Source: Hyphomicrobiales bacterium (GTDB taxonomy: Bacteria; Pseudomonadota; Alphaproteobacteria; Rhizobiales; Beijerinckiaceae). Taken from it: a DNA stretch of 6,936 bases. Where the stretch lies: the NCBI GenBank assembly GCA_028290125.1, contig JAQGKM010000365.1:1-6936 (forward strand), read 5' to 3'. The notes beneath the pieces were generated by a model. The model did no database searches and was not told the origin of the DNA. It worked only from the letters and a program-made list of their open reading frames with translations. Positions 5,128 through 6,936 of the stretch are shown here, one piece after another (the first letter of the stretch is position 1; every line of letters starts with the position of its first letter). Made by a program: the position numbers and the translations under genes.

Positions 5128-6060
5128 TTGATTGAACAGGCCATGTTTTTCGCCCTCGGCGTCCTCGTTGCAGGACTGCTCGGGCTGATGATCCTGCCGG
5201 CGCTCTGGCGTCGCGCGGTGCGCCTGTCCACGCGCCGTCTCGAAATGCAGACGCCGCTGTCGATGGATGAAGTCCTCGCCGATCGCGATCTGCTGCGCGC
5301 CGAACACGCCGTGGCGCAACGCCGTCTCGAGGACCGCCTCTCGCACGAACAGGACGCCCGCGCCCGCGACCGCGCCGACCTCGGCCGCAAGCTGGTCGCG
5401 CTCACCACCCAGACCGAAGCGCTGCAAAATCTGCGCGCCGATCATGCGCGCGCGCAGGCGGAACTCGTCGACCTCACCGCGCGCGCCGTCGACCTGCAGG
5501 CGCAACTCGGCGCCGCGATGATCGAAGTGCACGATGGGCTCGGCGCGCGCGAGAAATACGAGACGCTGGCGCTGGAGACGCGCCGTCACCAGCGTGTCGC
5601 CAACGACCGGCAGCTGGTGCTCGCCGGACTGGAAACGCGGCTCGCTGGCGCCGAAGCGCAGTTGCGCGACCTGCAACGCCAGCTGACCGAACGCGAGCAG
5701 ATCCTCGTCGCGCGCCAGACCGTGGTCGAGCGCCTCACCGACGAGCGCGATCGCGCGCGGGCGGAAGTCGCGCAATATACCCAATCTCAGACCGCGCTGC
5801 GCGGACAGATCGAAACGCGCGATCGCAAGATCGTCGAGCTCGACGACGCGCTGGCCGCGCTGAACCGCAAGCTCGCTGCGGCGGAGCGCAAAAGCGGCGG
5901 CGCCATTCTGGTCGCCGACGATGCGGCGCTGCGCACCTCGATCACCGACCTCGGCGCCGAAGTGTTGCGGATCGCACAGGCGATCGAGTCGCGGCCCGAA
6001 CAGCCGGCGCCTCGCGCCAGGAAACGCGCCGGAAAATCCGCGCGCGCCGCCGTCGAATAA
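5128..6060 (+). CDS. Membrane-anchored coiled-coil protein, function unknown
   Basis: The 310-residue product has one N-terminal membrane helix (about residues 6-26, FFALGVLVAGLLGLMILPAL) and a basic juxtamembrane stretch (WRRAVRLSTRRLEMQ, 27-41). A long charged coiled coil follows (about 46-255), rich in Arg, Glu, Ala and Gln. A short second helix (265-287) and a basic Pro/Ala/Lys/Arg tail (289-310) complete it. The positive-inside rule puts the coiled coil in the cytoplasm. I recall similar hypothetical proteins in Bradyrhizobium-like genomes, with the same IEQAMFF start and RRLEMQ-PLSMDE segment, but no known function. The start is a TTG at 5128 without a clear ribosome site. The alternative ATG at 5143 has AGG too close (2 bases). 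It could be a scaffold or cell-envelope organiser; that is speculation. Located 103 bases after the eipA homologue and abutting the P450 gene at its stop. Confidence 0.75.
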   Translation: MIEQAMFFALGVLVAGLLGLMILPALWRRAVRLSTRRLEMQTPLSMDEVLADRDLLRAEHAVAQRRLEDRLSHEQDARARDRADLGRKLVALTTQTEALQNLRADHARAQAELVDLTARAVDLQAQLGAAMIEVHDGLGAREKYETLALETRRHQRVANDRQLVLAGLETRLAGAEAQLRDLQRQLTEREQILVARQTVVERLTDERDRARAEVAQYTQSQTALRGQIETRDRKIVELDDALAALNRKLAAAERKSGGAILVADDAALRTSITDLGAEVLRIAQAIESRPEQPAPRARKRAGKSARAAVE

Positions 6061-6936
6061 TCAGCGCTTCCGCAAGATCATCGGCATGCCGCCCTTGGGA
6101 CGCAGCGTCACGCGCTGCACCGGCTCGACGACATGGCCGGGCGCGGGATCGAGCCGGAAGTTCTTCAGCACATGCGCCATCAGGATGACCGCCTCCTGCA
6201 TGGCGAACCCCATGCCGATGCAGATCCGTGGACCCGCGCCAAACGGAAGATAGGCGAAGCGGTCGATCGACTCGCGGGCGCCCGGCAGGAAGCGCGCGGG
6301 ATCGAACAGGCCGGCGTCGGTCCACAGCCGCTTGTGCCGGTGCACGAGCCAGGGCGAGACGACGATGCGCGTGCCCGGCGCGACCCGCACGCCGCCGATC
6401 GTGTCGGCGCGGATCGCCTCGCGCGTCAGCGACGCGGCCGGCGGATAGAGCCGCAGCGCCTCTTCCAGCACGGCGCGCACGACTGGCAGATCTTCGGGGC
6501 CGGGCGATGCGCCCTCGCGCAGCAATTCATCCACTTCGGCTTCGGCGCGCTCACGCCAGTGCGGCGACTGGCTGAGCAGGTAGCACGTCCAGGTCAGCGC
6601 ATTGGCGGTGGTCTCGTGTCCCGCGCCGATGAAGGTGAGGATGTTGGCGCGCACCTCATGTTCGGACAGGCGCGCGCCGGTGTCCGGGTCGGCGGCGGAC
6701 AGCAGCAGAGTCAGCAGGTCGGCGCGCGTGTCGTCGACGGTTTCGATTGCGCCCATCGCGGCGCGGCTTTTGGCGATGATGGCGTCCACCGCCTCGCCGA
6801 AGAACGCGAGCGCCGGCGCCGCGCGGCGGCGTCCGAACCGCGGCAGCCAGTCCGGCAGGCCGAGCAGGTCGAGCGGATCGATCCGGCCTGCGGTTTCGAA
6901 ATAGGCCGTCACCGCATCGATGAACGCATGCGGATC
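6061..6936 (-). CDS. Cytochrome P450, N-terminus beyond the right edge
   Basis: The 291 visible residues are the C-terminal two thirds of a P450 haem monooxygenase. The frame is open to the window edge: eight more codons precede the GTG at 6912, so that GTG is not the start. Numbering from it, the motifs are the I-helix oxygen-activation site AGHETT (97-102), the K-helix ExxR as EALR (151-154), the FDPARF region (203-208), and the haem loop PFGAGPRICIGMG (223-235) with axial cysteine C231 (codon 6220-6222). The chain ends at a normal length after the loop. All catalytic residues in view are intact. About 150-170 residues are probably missing to the right. The FGAGPRICIG loop resembles the CYP102/CYP4-like bacterial group more than the camphor-type class, but no substrate or CYP family can be given. 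No ferredoxin or reductase partner is in the window. Confidence 0.93.
   Translation of the reverse strand, partial: DPHAFIDAVTAYFETAGRIDPLDLLGLPDWLPRFGRRRAAPALAFFGEAVDAIIAKSRAAMGAIETVDDTRADLLTLLLSAADPDTGARLSEHEVRANILTFIGAGHETTANALTWTCYLLSQSPHWRERAEAEVDELLREGASPGPEDLPVVRAVLEEALRLYPPAASLTREAIRADTIGGVRVAPGTRIVVSPWLVHRHKRLWTDAGLFDPARFLPGARESIDRFAYLPFGAGPRICIGMGFAMQEAVILMAHVLKNFRLDPAPGHVVEPVQRVTLRPKGGMPMILRKR

Noticed and set aside
4993..5784. A 263-codon minus-strand frame opposite the coiled-coil gene
   Set aside because: Coiled-coil codon patterns in GC-rich DNA often leave the antisense frame open. The plus-strand product has a sensible membrane helix and heptads.
6910..6912. GTG as the start of the P450 gene
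   Set aside because: The frame continues in a P450-like way to the window edge, and the N-terminal third of the family is missing, so the true start is outside.

Overview
The window is GC-rich chromosomal DNA of an alphaproteobacterium, most probably a member of the Hyphomicrobiales (Rhizobiales). The best evidence is the combination of chpT (the CtrA phosphorelay phosphotransferase, confined to alphaproteobacteria), an eipA/DUF1134 gene, a CysQ of the type common in this order, and a C-rich palindromic intergenic repeat of a kind often seen in these genomes. No ribosomal RNA or tRNA gene, insertion sequence, integrase, phage gene or CRISPR array is visible. It reads as ordinary core chromosome rather than an island.

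Layout from left to right: (1) A strong intrinsic terminator of a gene left of the window (1-23), then about 170 bases of non-coding DNA holding several small inverted repeats. (2) A divergent manganese pair: mntH, an Nramp-type Mn(II) importer on the minus strand, and mntR, its DtxR/MntR-type repressor on the plus strand. Between them lies a palindrome inside the mntH promoter that is the likely operator. (3) A minus-strand signalling pair: chpT, then a CheY-like single-domain response regulator, separated by 93 bases with a weak terminator-like hairpin. The response regulator and mntR end tail to tail on one shared CTAG. (4) A plus-strand run: cysQ (3'(2'),5'-bisphosphate nucleotidase), an eipA homologue (periplasmic envelope-integrity protein), and a membrane-anchored coiled-coil protein of unknown function. 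(5) The C-terminal part of a cytochrome P450 on the minus strand, cut by the right edge. It converges on the coiled-coil gene with no base between the two stop codons.

Two functional themes can be supported. One is manganese homeostasis: MntR has the complete set of metal ligands and would repress mntH when manganese is plentiful. The other is CtrA-linked cell-cycle and envelope control: ChpT passes phosphate toward CtrA, and in Brucella eipA is directly activated by CtrA. Here the eipA homologue lies about 1.2 kb from chpT, and a partial CtrA-box match sits in its leader.

I found no clearly new multi-gene system. The items most worth following are the response regulator paired with ChpT, the leader of eipA, the unassigned coiled-coil membrane protein, and the two tightly abutted convergent gene ends.
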